A stretch of DNA of 55,927 nt from NCBI GenBank assembly GCA_030524785.1, contig JAUNFZ010000008.1, positions 1 to 55,927 of the forward strand, given 5' to 3'. Position numbers and translations under genes: made by a program. This DNA is from Eubacteriales bacterium (GTDB lineage Bacteria; Bacillota; Clostridia; Lachnospirales; Lachnospiraceae). Shown piece by piece: positions 39,669-47,691 of this stretch (the first letter of the stretch is position 1; each line of letters starts with the position of its first letter). The notes under the pieces were generated by a model. That model had not been told where the DNA came from. It did no database searches and saw only the letters and a list, made by a program, of their open reading frames with translations.

Positions 39669-40169
39669 CTACGGCAAAATTACACCTTCCAGCGCAAGGA
39701 GTTTTACTTTCTTTTCGATTCCTCCTGCGTAGCCCGTCAGGCTTTTGCCCGCTCCCAGCACCCGGTGACAGGGAATAATCAGGGAGATTGGGTTGTGCCC
39801 GACGGCGCCGCCCACCGCCCGGGCAGACATTGCGGAAGGCTTCTGTTGTACGGCAATTTTTTCTGCAATCTCACCGTAGGTGACAGTCTGCCCAAAGGGA
39901 ATCGTAAGGAGAATGTCCCACACAGCTTTTCGAAAGGGCGTTGCTTGTGGGAAAAGCGGCGGCGTGAAGCCGGGATCTTTTCCGCTGAAATAAATATCAA
40001 GCCATTTTTTGGTATCGTCAAAAAGAGGCAGAGATTTCTCAGGACAGTCGTCTGGCAGACCCAGACCAAAATATTTCTGGCCGTCAAACCACAATCCCGT
40101 GAGGGCGGTTTCACTGCCGGAAATGGTAATGTTTCCCAGAGGGGAGCGGTAGTGCGATATATAAATCAT
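39669..40169 (-). CDS. ogt: Methylated-DNA--protein-cysteine methyltransferase
   Basis: The 166-residue suicide enzyme removes O6-alkyl groups from guanine in DNA. The active-site motif IIPCHRVLG carries the acceptor cysteine. ATPFRKAVWDILLTIPFGQTVTYGEIA holds the recognition helix and the conserved Y. AGGAGG with 9-nt spacing selects the ATG at 40169. An open frame extends further upstream through a 30-bp tandem repeat, but that stretch is not needed by the family. It ends 38 bp from the 59-bp repeat. Confidence 0.93.
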   Translation of the reverse strand: MIYISHYRSPLGNITISGSETALTGLWFDGQKYFGLGLPDDCPEKSLPLFDDTKKWLDIYFSGKDPGFTPPLFPQATPFRKAVWDILLTIPFGQTVTYGEIAEKIAVQQKPSAMSARAVGGAVGHNPISLIIPCHRVLGAGKSLTGYAGGIEKKVKLLALEGVILP

Positions 40170-40190
40170 GAAAGAAAACCTCCTGTATGC

Positions 40191-40280
40191 AAAACCTTCG
40201 TGCCGCATCCTGCCGCATACGAAGCCTTTGCGCCATGGTCTTTGGCATGCAAAGCCTTTGCGCCGCATCATGTAGCGTTT
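40191..40280. repeat. Three degenerate 30-bp tandem repeats upstream of ogt
   Basis: Units start at 40191, 40221 and 40251. The best-kept core is AAGCCTTTGCGCC, twice, with a diverged copy AACCTTCGTGCCG first. The palindrome GCAAAGCCTTTGC lies at 40249-40261. They sit just upstream of the ogt ribosome binding site on the reverse strand. The rest of the 375-bp gap to 40544 holds AT-rich sequence and the promoter of the ROK gene. Confidence 0.75.
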
Positions 40281-40419
40281 CTTCTATGATACCATGCCCT
40301 GGGCCGATTGGAAAGAAGAAAGACGTAAAACGCTATTTTGTCTAACACTATTTTGTGCAAAAAATAGCAGATTTTGAATTTTATCTAAAAAATACTATGC
40401 AAATTGTTGATAATAGTGG

Positions 40420-40469
40420 TTGACAGACAGAATTTTATATAATATAATAAATAAAACTTATTAATTATT
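40420..40469 (+). promoter_or_regulatory. Consensus promoter and possible ROK operator
   Basis: Perfect TTGACA (40420-40425), 17-bp spacer, perfect TATAAT (40443-40448). TTATTAATTATT (40458-40469) follows at the start point. It shares its first ten bases with the palindrome before the importer genes (42724-42737). Confidence 0.75.
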
Positions 40470-40544
40470 TGAAACGGACGGACTGCCGTTTCCCTGGCTG
40501 GAGGCATCGGCTGGGGTGTGGAAAGAAAAGGATGGAAGATAGGG

Positions 40545-41711
40545 ATGGCGACGGCTGGAAAACCTCAGATTTTAAAACAGTATAATACAAGTATGATACA
40601 GAAGCTGATTCTGGAGAGGGGGCCGGTTTCGAAACCGGAACTGGCGCACCTGACGAATTTAAGTCTTCCTACGGTAAATAAAATCGTGGATGAGCTGGTG
40701 AGAGAGGAATTTGCCCTGGAGGATACGTTTCAGGCGGGAACCGGCGCCGGAAGAAAGGCTATGACCTATGTGGCAAACGGAAACTACGGCACTTTTGCCA
40801 CGGCCTATTACATGGATGGAAAGTGGATCGGCTGCGTGGCAAATATGCTGGGGGAAGTGCTGTTTAAGTCGGAGACCAGAATCCCTGCGTTAGAGGATGA
40901 AAACAAAGAGCAGCAGGAGGAGGCAGAACCACAATCGGCGCTGTATTTCGCAAAAGCAGAAAAGACTTCCGGGCAGCTTAATCTTTTGTTTGAGGTGCTG
41001 AAGGATTTGATGAACAATGCGCAGAGAGTCAAAGCCATTGGCGTGGGGATTCCCGGCATTGTGATGGGCAATGATGAAATTGCGGCAATTCCAAGCCTTC
41101 CGCAGTTTGAAGGGCTGAACCTGAAAAAGAAACTGGAGGAGCGGTACGGTCTTCCTGTTTTTATAGAGAATGATGTAAAACTGATGACAGTAGGCTATCA
41201 TTCCCAGAGGATGAGTCATCTGGACAACATGGTATTTTTATACATTGGCAGCGGCATCGGCGGCGGTATTTTGATTAATGGACAGCTTTACAAGGGAAAT
41301 ACCAGCTTTGCCGGTGAGTTTGGGTACATACCGGCCGGACAGGGACAGCAGGAGGACGCGTGCAGCTTCCAGGGCGGGAGCCTGGAAATGAGGCTTTTTG
41401 CCCTGCGCAAACAGATGGAGGACAGAAATCTGGCCCGGGAGGCCAGGCAGAAGTTTTCTGCGGAGATTGGCCGGGCTCTGGTGAGCTGCGTGGCAGTGGT
41501 AAACCCGGAGGCGGTAGTGCTGTACTGCAATGAGCTCAACGAGGGAAGCCTTGGTGAGATTTCCCAGGAGATTGCCCGTTTCCTTCCCTCGCACTGCGTG
41601 CCCAGAATTTATCTGGCGGCCAGCAATACGTATGGTTTGTATGGCCTGATCTGTATGTGCAAAGAGGGCGTCAACCGCAGATATCCGCTGTTGGAGACCA
41701 TGGAAGGATAA
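40545..41711 (+). CDS. ROK-family transcriptional regulator
   Basis: A 388-residue NagC/XylR-type regulator. An N-terminal winged helix (about 12-70) has SKPELAHLTNLSLPTVNKIVDELV. The ROK domain follows, with GVGIPGIV, FIENDVKLMTVGYH and IGSGIGGGILING. The usual zinc cluster CxCGxxGC is replaced by DACSFQGG, and the domain carries an unusual acidic insert (ENKEQQEEAEPQ, about 127-138). GGAAG precedes ATG 40545; the GTG at 40518 is an alternative. It likely senses a sugar or phosphorylated sugar and controls the cluster downstream. Confidence 0.88.
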   Translation: MATAGKPQILKQYNTSMIQKLILERGPVSKPELAHLTNLSLPTVNKIVDELVREEFALEDTFQAGTGAGRKAMTYVANGNYGTFATAYYMDGKWIGCVANMLGEVLFKSETRIPALEDENKEQQEEAEPQSALYFAKAEKTSGQLNLLFEVLKDLMNNAQRVKAIGVGIPGIVMGNDEIAAIPSLPQFEGLNLKKKLEERYGLPVFIENDVKLMTVGYHSQRMSHLDNMVFLYIGSGIGGGILINGQLYKGNTSFAGEFGYIPAGQGQQEDACSFQGGSLEMRLFALRKQMEDRNLAREARQKFSAEIGRALVSCVAVVNPEAVVLYCNELNEGSLGEISQEIARFLPSHCVPRIYLAASNTYGLYGLICMCKEGVNRRYPLLETMEG

Positions 41712-41745
41712 GCCGCTGGAAGAAAGGGGGTTGAGGTGATTCGCA

Positions 41746-42672
41746 GTGAAAGAACAGAATAGGATTTGGATTTCAGTGGATGGGGGCGGGACGAAAACAG
41801 AGCTCTGCGCCTGCGACAGTTCGGGGAAAAAGGTGTACGACGAATTTTTCGGCCGCTCGAATTATAAGACGGCGGGCCGTGATACCGTGAAAAATACGCT
41901 GACATTAGCCTTTCGGGAAATGATGGAAGCCCTGGGAATCCAGATGGAGCATGTGGCGGGAATTGTGCTGGCCATTGCGGGATGCGATTCCAGGCAGGAC
42001 AAGAAGGTATATACGGAAATGATGCTGTCCGCCGGGATACCCGAAGAAAAACTATTTATCTGTAATGATACAGAGGTGATTTTTAGGGCTCTCTCCGATG
42101 AAGACGGCGTGTGTGTGGTGGCCGGAACAGGTTCCATCGTATGCGCCTACAACAAAATTGAGATGTTCGCCCGGGTGGGCGGATGGGGACCGCCCCTTTC
42201 GGATATGGGCTCCGGCTACTGGATCGGCACGGAGATTCTGCGCAGGATGGTGCGCTGGCTGGACGGCATGGAGGAACAGAAACTGCCGGTATTCCAAAAG
42301 ATTGAGGAACGGTTTGCAAGGCCGGACGTGGAGCTTTCCTGGGTGCTGGCCGGACTGACTGTGACGGAGATGGCTTCCGTCTCCTCCCTGGTGTTTGAGT
42401 ATGCCGGACAGGGGGACGAGGTGTGCCGGAAGATTATCCATCAGGCGGCGCAGCTTTTAGTGGAACAGATCACAGCGCTCTGCAGGAAGGCCGGATTTTT
42501 GAAAAGGATTCCCATTGTGACGGTTGGAGGACTGTTTTCTGACGAAAATTTTTGCAGAAAAGTGGAAGACGGAGTGCAGAGGGCCTTAAAAGAAAAGGAA
42601 ATATCCTTTTTAAAGCCGGTGGGTTCTCCGGCGGAAGACGGCCTGCACTATGCAAGAAAGCTGTTTCCATAG
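41746..42672 (+). CDS. BadF/BadG-type kinase, N-acetylglucosamine kinase-like
   Basis: A 308-residue ASKHA-fold kinase. The phosphate-1 loop is ISVDGGGTKTELC; CNDTEVIFRAL and GVCVVAGTGSIVCAY form the phosphate-2 and acceptor region; VGGWGPPLSDMGSGYWIGTEIL completes the signature. Proteins of this group phosphorylate N-acetylglucosamine and related amino sugars. A GTG at 41746 with GAGG (8-nt spacing) is the start. The location between a ROK regulator and an ABC importer suggests it phosphorylates the imported sugar. Confidence 0.83.
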   Translation: MKEQNRIWISVDGGGTKTELCACDSSGKKVYDEFFGRSNYKTAGRDTVKNTLTLAFREMMEALGIQMEHVAGIVLAIAGCDSRQDKKVYTEMMLSAGIPEEKLFICNDTEVIFRALSDEDGVCVVAGTGSIVCAYNKIEMFARVGGWGPPLSDMGSGYWIGTEILRRMVRWLDGMEEQKLPVFQKIEERFARPDVELSWVLAGLTVTEMASVSSLVFEYAGQGDEVCRKIIHQAAQLLVEQITALCRKAGFLKRIPIVTVGGLFSDENFCRKVEDGVQRALKEKEISFLKPVGSPAEDGLHYARKLFP

Positions 42673-42723
42673 GAGCTGCGGCGAAGGAGAGGTAAAAGCA
42701 CAAGGCAGCAACTGAACTGGGTA

Positions 42724-42737
42724 TTATTAATTAATAA
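42724..42737 (+). promoter_or_regulatory. Perfect 14-bp palindrome before the importer genes
   Basis: TTATTAATTAATAA lies 30 bp before the binding-protein start. It shares TTATTAATTA with the site at the ROK gene promoter, so it is a candidate operator for the ROK regulator. Confidence 0.6.
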
Positions 42738-42766
42738 ACTATATAAATAAAAAAGGAGGACATGAC

Positions 42767-43885
42767 ATGAAAAAAGCACTTGTTACCACACTGGCTGCTG
42801 TCACAGCAGCGTCCATGATTTCCGCCGCCTGTATGGCAGAGGACAATGAAAAGTATCTGACGATGATTCCAAATTACGACAATGCGGTAGGCACTTTCGC
42901 GCAGGGACCAAATGGCGAGGAAGCTGTTCCGGCAGATGATGTCGAATTGACGGAAGAACAGTATGCGGCGGCAAAGGAGATGAACCTGACGCTGGCGATG
43001 CTGTGGGCAGGCGCGGGAGAGTGGTATAACGGCATGTCGGACGGGGCAAAATCGGAATGTGAAAAGATGGGCATCGAGATTGTGACGACGGCGGACGCGG
43101 AGTTTGATCCGGCCCTTCAGGCCACCCAGATTGAGACGGCTCTTTCCCTGAGCCCGGATATTATATTGACGCTTCCGGTGGATCCCACCAGCGGAACCGC
43201 GGCATATCAGCCGGCGGTAGATGCGGGGACGAAAATTGTTTTTGCGGATAACTCCGTAGATGATTACGTGGGCGGCGAGCAGTATGTAGCGGTCTGCACC
43301 GGCGACCAGTATGGAATGGGACGTACCTGCGCGCAGTTGATTTCTGACGCAATCGGTGGCCAAGGAAAAATTGGCATTATTTATTACGAGGCAGATTATA
43401 CGGTTACGAACAACCGCGACAATCAGTTTGTGCGCTCTATTTTGGAAGATTATCCTGATATCGAGATTGCCAGCATGATGGGATTTGCGGAAGAAACGGC
43501 AACAGGCGAGGTAGCCTCCGCAATGCTGACCCAGAATCCGGATCTGGATGCGATTTATGTCTCCTGGGATGTGGCGGCAGAACCGGTGGTAGCAGAAATC
43601 CGGGCCGGCGGATATGACACAAAGCTGGTTACGATTGACCTTGGAGGCAACAATGACCTGGAGATGGCAAGAGGCGGCATCGTATATGGAAAATCTGCAG
43701 ATATGCCCTATCAGATCGGAGCGACCATGGTAAAACTGGCAGTTCTGGATCTTCTGGGAGAAGAAACACCGACGTATGTGGTAAGCGACAGCATTTGTAT
43801 GACAAAAGACAATATTGAGGAAAGCTGGTTGGCAGCCATGAACTGCGAGCCCAGCGAGGATGTTTTGAAGGCGCTGGAAAACTAA
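42767..43885 (+). CDS. Ribose-type ABC substrate-binding protein (second importer)
   Basis: A 372-residue exported binding protein. The signal peptide is about 1-23 (ASMISAACMA), with a cysteine that could be lipidated but lacks a strict lipobox. An extra acidic stretch (about 24-65) precedes the first lobe. The lobes have LTLAMLWAGAGEWYNGM, LSPDIILTLPVDPTSGTAAYQP, VFADNS and LVTIDLGGNN. It is about 60 residues longer than the first importer's protein and differs throughout. GGAGG precedes ATG 42767. The substrate is unknown. Confidence 0.9.
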   Translation: MKKALVTTLAAVTAASMISAACMAEDNEKYLTMIPNYDNAVGTFAQGPNGEEAVPADDVELTEEQYAAAKEMNLTLAMLWAGAGEWYNGMSDGAKSECEKMGIEIVTTADAEFDPALQATQIETALSLSPDIILTLPVDPTSGTAAYQPAVDAGTKIVFADNSVDDYVGGEQYVAVCTGDQYGMGRTCAQLISDAIGGQGKIGIIYYEADYTVTNNRDNQFVRSILEDYPDIEIASMMGFAEETATGEVASAMLTQNPDLDAIYVSWDVAAEPVVAEIRAGGYDTKLVTIDLGGNNDLEMARGGIVYGKSADMPYQIGATMVKLAVLDLLGEETPTYVVSDSICMTKDNIEESWLAAMNCEPSEDVLKALEN

Positions 43886-43931
43886 GCAAAGAAACAAAAC
43901 TGTGCATCAGAGGAGCGAAAGGAGTTGTATG

Positions 43932-44882
43932 ATGCCAAAATCAGAAGGTACAAAAAATAGGAATCTTGGCAAGTTTATTGTTTACATCAGTTTTTTTATT
44001 GTTCTGATCGGATTTTCTGTGCTGCTGCCAGGTAAATTTCTGACGGCGGGAAACATTCTGAATATCCTGCGTCAGACGGCAATGATTTCCGTGGCAGCCG
44101 TGGGAATGACCTTTGCGATCACTGCCGGACAGATTGACCTGTCTACGGGCGGGGTGACGGCGACTGCCAGTCTGATTACAGCTCTGACGCTCCAGAAAGC
44201 GCCCACCATGGCGGCTGTCCTGGCGGGAATCCTGGTGGGCCTGGTGTGCGGCGGACTCAACGGCGTGATACTGACGAAATGCCGCATCCCGGCGTTCATT
44301 GTAACCCTGGGTACCAGCAGCGTTTACACGGGAATTGCCCGCTCACTGACAAATCTGGAGGCGGTGCCGATCACCAACGAAACCTTTACCAATTACTTTG
44401 GGTCCGGCAATCTGGGTGTGATCCCCACACTGTTTTTCTGGACGATTATTCTGACACTGGCGGGTCAGTACCTCTACAAAAAGACTTCCTTTGGCCGGGC
44501 GGTGCTGGCGGTGGGCGGCAATGAATCGGCGGCCCGCTATTCCGGAATCAATACGGACAGTATTAAATTCTGGTCGATGGTAATCTGCGGCCTGGCGGCC
44601 TCCTGTGCAGGAATATTATACGCGGGGCGTATGCACGGGGCCCGCTATACTTATGGCGAAAACGACAGCATGAACATTATTGCCGCAGTGGTAATCGGAG
44701 GCACCAGCTTCAGCGGCGGCAAGGGGACTGTACTGGGGACGCTGATTGGCTCCCTGGTGATCGGTATGCTGAACAACGGCCTGCTGCTTCTGGGACTGAG
44801 CGTAAATGCCCAGATGATTGCCAGAGGAATTGTGATCATTGTAGCGGTTTCCTTAAGCCTGCGGGAAAAGAAAGTGGATTAG
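43932..44882 (+). CDS. Ribose-type ABC permease (second importer)
   Basis: A 316-residue RbsC-type permease with about ten hydrophobic helices. It has VGMTFAITAGQIDLSTGG and the C-terminal IGGTSFSGGKGTVLGT loop that contacts the ATPase. AAAGGAG with 7-nt spacing selects ATG 43932; ATG 43929 is equally possible. It lies 46 bp after the binding protein and 10 bp before the YhfX-like gene. The cognate ATPase comes only after that enzyme gene. Confidence 0.91.
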   Translation: MPKSEGTKNRNLGKFIVYISFFIVLIGFSVLLPGKFLTAGNILNILRQTAMISVAAVGMTFAITAGQIDLSTGGVTATASLITALTLQKAPTMAAVLAGILVGLVCGGLNGVILTKCRIPAFIVTLGTSSVYTGIARSLTNLEAVPITNETFTNYFGSGNLGVIPTLFFWTIILTLAGQYLYKKTSFGRAVLAVGGNESAARYSGINTDSIKFWSMVICGLAASCAGILYAGRMHGARYTYGENDSMNIIAAVVIGGTSFSGGKGTVLGTLIGSLVIGMLNNGLLLLGLSVNAQMIARGIVIIVAVSLSLREKKVD

Positions 44883-44892
44883 GAGGCAGCCT

Positions 44893-46098
44893 ATGTTTTT
44901 AGAGAAAACCTTATCAAGAAACGAAGCATTGATTGATGCGGCCGTAACGCTGCATCAGGCGTATCAGATTCCGGCGAACTCCTATGTGCTGGATGTGGAT
45001 GCGATTGTGGAAAACGTAAGAATGATGGCAGAGATGTGCCACAAATATCATATGAAGCTGTACCCGATGACAAAGCAGATCGGAAGAAATCCGGTGGTGA
45101 TTAAAGCGCTGAAAGAAGCCGGAGCCGACGGATGCGTCTGCGTGGACATGGCGGACGCCCGCCGCGTTCACGAAGCCGGAATGAAAATCGGTCATCTCGG
45201 CCATCTGGTACAGGTGCCGGCAGGCGAGACGGACGCCGCCGTTGCCATGAAACCGGAGTACTGGACGGTGTACAGCATGGAAAAAGCCAGGGCAATCTCG
45301 GAAGCTCTGGTGAGAAGCGGTCTTGAAAAGACCTATACGCAGAAAGTGATGGCCCGTATTTACGCTGAGGGAGACACTTACTATACGGGACATGAAGGCG
45401 GATTTGCTGCGGAGGATGTGGTGGAAACGGCCAGAGCGCTGGACGCTTTGCCGGGGCTTAAATTTGCCGGAATTACCAGCTTCCCAACCCAACTGTTCGA
45501 TGCGGATGCCGTGGAAGTAAAACACACGCACAATTATCAGACGCTTTTAGAGGCAAAGGAGCGGCTGGAGGCGGCGGGATTTACCAAGATCGAGGTAAAC
45601 GCGCCGGGCACTACCTCGTCCCATCTTTTTGCTGAAATGGCTCAAAAGGGCATTACGCAGGTGGAGCCGGGACATGGGATGACCGGAACGACGCCACTTC
45701 ATGCGCTGAAGGATCTGGCTGAGAAACCGGCCATGGTGTATGTGTCGGAGGTGTGCCATTTTTATAAAGGACGGGGATACTGCTATGGCGGCGGAATGTA
45801 TATTGATCCGGTGTTCCCGGCATATCCGGTGAAAGCCTGCGTGGGGGCAAGTCCCGAAGAAGCCAGGAAAAATCAGGTGGTGTGCGATATACCAAGCCCC
45901 GCCGCGATAGATTATTATGGCATTTTCAAGCCGGGCGCTTCCATGAAGCAGGGGGACACGGCAGTGTTCGGCTTCAGGGCGCAGGCGTTTGTCACCAGAG
46001 CCTTTGTGGTTCCCGTAGTGGGAATTTCCAGGGGGACACCGCAGGCAGCAGGCATATTTGACAGTGATGGAAAAGCAATGGGGTGGCCAAATTGGTAG
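44893..46098 (+). CDS. YhfX-family PLP-dependent enzyme (alanine racemase-like barrel)
   Basis: A 401-residue fold-type III PLP enzyme. The barrel strand YVLDVDAIVENVRMM precedes the likely PLP lysine K61 in YPMTKQIGRNP. VNAPGTTSSHLF and VEPGHGMTGTTPLHAL follow, probably at the phosphate-binding site, with GGGMYIDPVFPAYPV and GFRAQAFVTRAFV at the C-terminus. Similar proteins are encoded by yhfX in E. coli, whose function is unknown. It lies within a sugar-type ABC operon between permease and ATPase genes, suggesting an imported amino-acid-containing or amino-sugar substrate. Confidence 0.82.
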   Translation: MFLEKTLSRNEALIDAAVTLHQAYQIPANSYVLDVDAIVENVRMMAEMCHKYHMKLYPMTKQIGRNPVVIKALKEAGADGCVCVDMADARRVHEAGMKIGHLGHLVQVPAGETDAAVAMKPEYWTVYSMEKARAISEALVRSGLEKTYTQKVMARIYAEGDTYYTGHEGGFAAEDVVETARALDALPGLKFAGITSFPTQLFDADAVEVKHTHNYQTLLEAKERLEAAGFTKIEVNAPGTTSSHLFAEMAQKGITQVEPGHGMTGTTPLHALKDLAEKPAMVYVSEVCHFYKGRGYCYGGGMYIDPVFPAYPVKACVGASPEEARKNQVVCDIPSPAAIDYYGIFKPGASMKQGDTAVFGFRAQAFVTRAFVVPVVGISRGTPQAAGIFDSDGKAMGWPNW

Positions 46099-47600
46099 AA
46101 ATGAAAAATGCGCTGGAACTTAAAGAGATTTACAAATCCTTTTATGAAAACCAGGTACTAAAAGGCGTATCTTTTGCGGTGGAGAAAGGAACGATTCTGG
46201 GACTTTTGGGCGGAAACGGCGCCGGAAAATCTACGCTGATGAAGATTGTCAACGGTGTTTACCGCAAAGACGCGGGTCAGATCTTTGTGGATGGGAAGGA
46301 AGTGCAGATTCAAAACGCCCAGGACGCCAGAAAAAGCGGTATTGCCATGGTTTACCAGGAACTCTCCCTGGTGCCTACGCTGACTGTGGTGCAGAATCTG
46401 TTTTTGAATGACGAACCCCATAAGGGGCTGAGCATTGATGAGAAAGAATGTATGAGAAGGGCAGAACGGGCCTTCGATGAATTTGGAATCGACGATATCG
46501 ATCCTAAGGCGGTGACAGGAGAGCTGCCGATTGGAAAGCAGCAGCTGATTGAGATCATCAAGGCGATGCTGAAAGAGCCCCATGTGTTGATTCTGGACGA
46601 GCCCACGGCTTCTCTCACCCAGAGAGAGATCGGACTGCTGTTTGAATTTATGGAGAAGCTTAAGAAGAAAGACATCGCGATTATTCTGATTTCTCACCAT
46701 ATGCAGGAGATTGTGCAGATATGCGACCGGACAGTGATTCTGTTCAACGGAACCGTGGCTCTTAACGACGAGGTGGCGAACCTGACGATTCAGAAAATGG
46801 TGGAGGCGATGGTGGGCCGGAAGGTTCAGGAAAGGGCTGTGGAGAGAAAAGCGCCTCCCCGGTATGAGCAGGAACCGCTTCTTGTGGTAAAAGAGCTCTC
46901 CAGCAAAGATCAGAAAGTGAATAAAGCAGAGTTTTGCATATATCCGGGAGAAGTGCTGGGCATCGCTGGACTGATGGGAAGCGGCCGCACAGAGCTGATT
47001 AAGTGCATTTATGGAATGATGAAGCCCGGGGAAGGAAGCGTTTTGCTGAAGGGACGAGATATCACCGGCCAGAAGCCCTGGAAGGCGATAGACAACGGCG
47101 TTTTTATGATTCCGGAGGACCGCAGAAGATCAGGTATCGTTTCCATTCACTCTGTAAAAATGAATCTATTTATGTCCGCCTGGAAACGATTTTCAAAGAG
47201 AACCTGCATCAACGACAAAAAGGCGGAAAAGGCGGCGAACGAGCTGATCGAACGGCTGGATATCAAGACCACCGGAACCGGTCAGGAACTGAAAAACCTT
47301 TCCGGAGGCAATCAGCAGAAGGTTGTATTTGGAAAAAGCATCTTTCTGCATCCGGATATTCTGATGCTGGATGACCCTACGGTGGGCGTAGACGTGGAGG
47401 CGAAGGAGAGCATCTGCCACATTATTGCGGATATCGCGGATTCGGGCAGCGGGGTACTGCTGGTCTCCTCGGAATTTGAACATCTGGCGAAGGTCTGCGA
47501 CCGTATTCTGATTATGAAGCAGGGAACCTTCACCGGAGAACTGCGAAGGGGAAAGGACGAGCTGTCGGAAGCGTCGCTTCTGGTGGCGGTACAGTCCTAA
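46083..47600 (+). CDS. Ribose-type ABC ATPase (second importer)
   Basis: A two-domain ATPase of about 500 residues. The first domain has GGNGAGKST and VLILDEPTASL; the second has GLMGSGRTEL, LSGGNQQKVVFGK and the Walker B variant ILMLDDPTVGVDVEAKE, where D replaces the usual catalytic E. The start is unclear: GTG 46083 overlaps the YhfX gene by 16 bp, while TTG 46092 or ATG 46101 are alternatives. It is the last gene of the cluster. A bidirectional terminator follows. Confidence 0.88.
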   Translation: MAKLVEMKNALELKEIYKSFYENQVLKGVSFAVEKGTILGLLGGNGAGKSTLMKIVNGVYRKDAGQIFVDGKEVQIQNAQDARKSGIAMVYQELSLVPTLTVVQNLFLNDEPHKGLSIDEKECMRRAERAFDEFGIDDIDPKAVTGELPIGKQQLIEIIKAMLKEPHVLILDEPTASLTQREIGLLFEFMEKLKKKDIAIILISHHMQEIVQICDRTVILFNGTVALNDEVANLTIQKMVEAMVGRKVQERAVERKAPPRYEQEPLLVVKELSSKDQKVNKAEFCIYPGEVLGIAGLMGSGRTELIKCIYGMMKPGEGSVLLKGRDITGQKPWKAIDNGVFMIPEDRRRSGIVSIHSVKMNLFMSAWKRFSKRTCINDKKAEKAANELIERLDIKTTGTGQELKNLSGGNQQKVVFGKSIFLHPDILMLDDPTVGVDVEAKESICHIIADIADSGSGVLLVSSEFEHLAKVCDRILIMKQGTFTGELRRGKDELSEASLLVAVQS

Positions 47601-47631
47601 GAAGGAATATATAAATAAGAAAGAATATACG

Positions 47632-47671
47632 AAAAGGGAAGCCCTGGCAATGAAGCCGGAGCCTCCCTTTT
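47632..47671. terminator. Bidirectional terminator between the second ABC cluster and aroF-like gene
   Basis: AAAAGGGA (47632-47639) pairs with TCCCTTTT (47664-47671), with a GC-rich inner part. It sits between converging genes and has A and T tracts on both sides. Confidence 0.75.
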
Positions 47672-47691
47672 CCGTCATGCGCCAAAGATAC

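Noticed and set aside
42731-43897. Reverse-strand open frame of 388 codons over the second binding protein
   Set aside because: It is antisense to a well-supported gene with signal peptide and ribosome binding site, and its product looks like no known protein.
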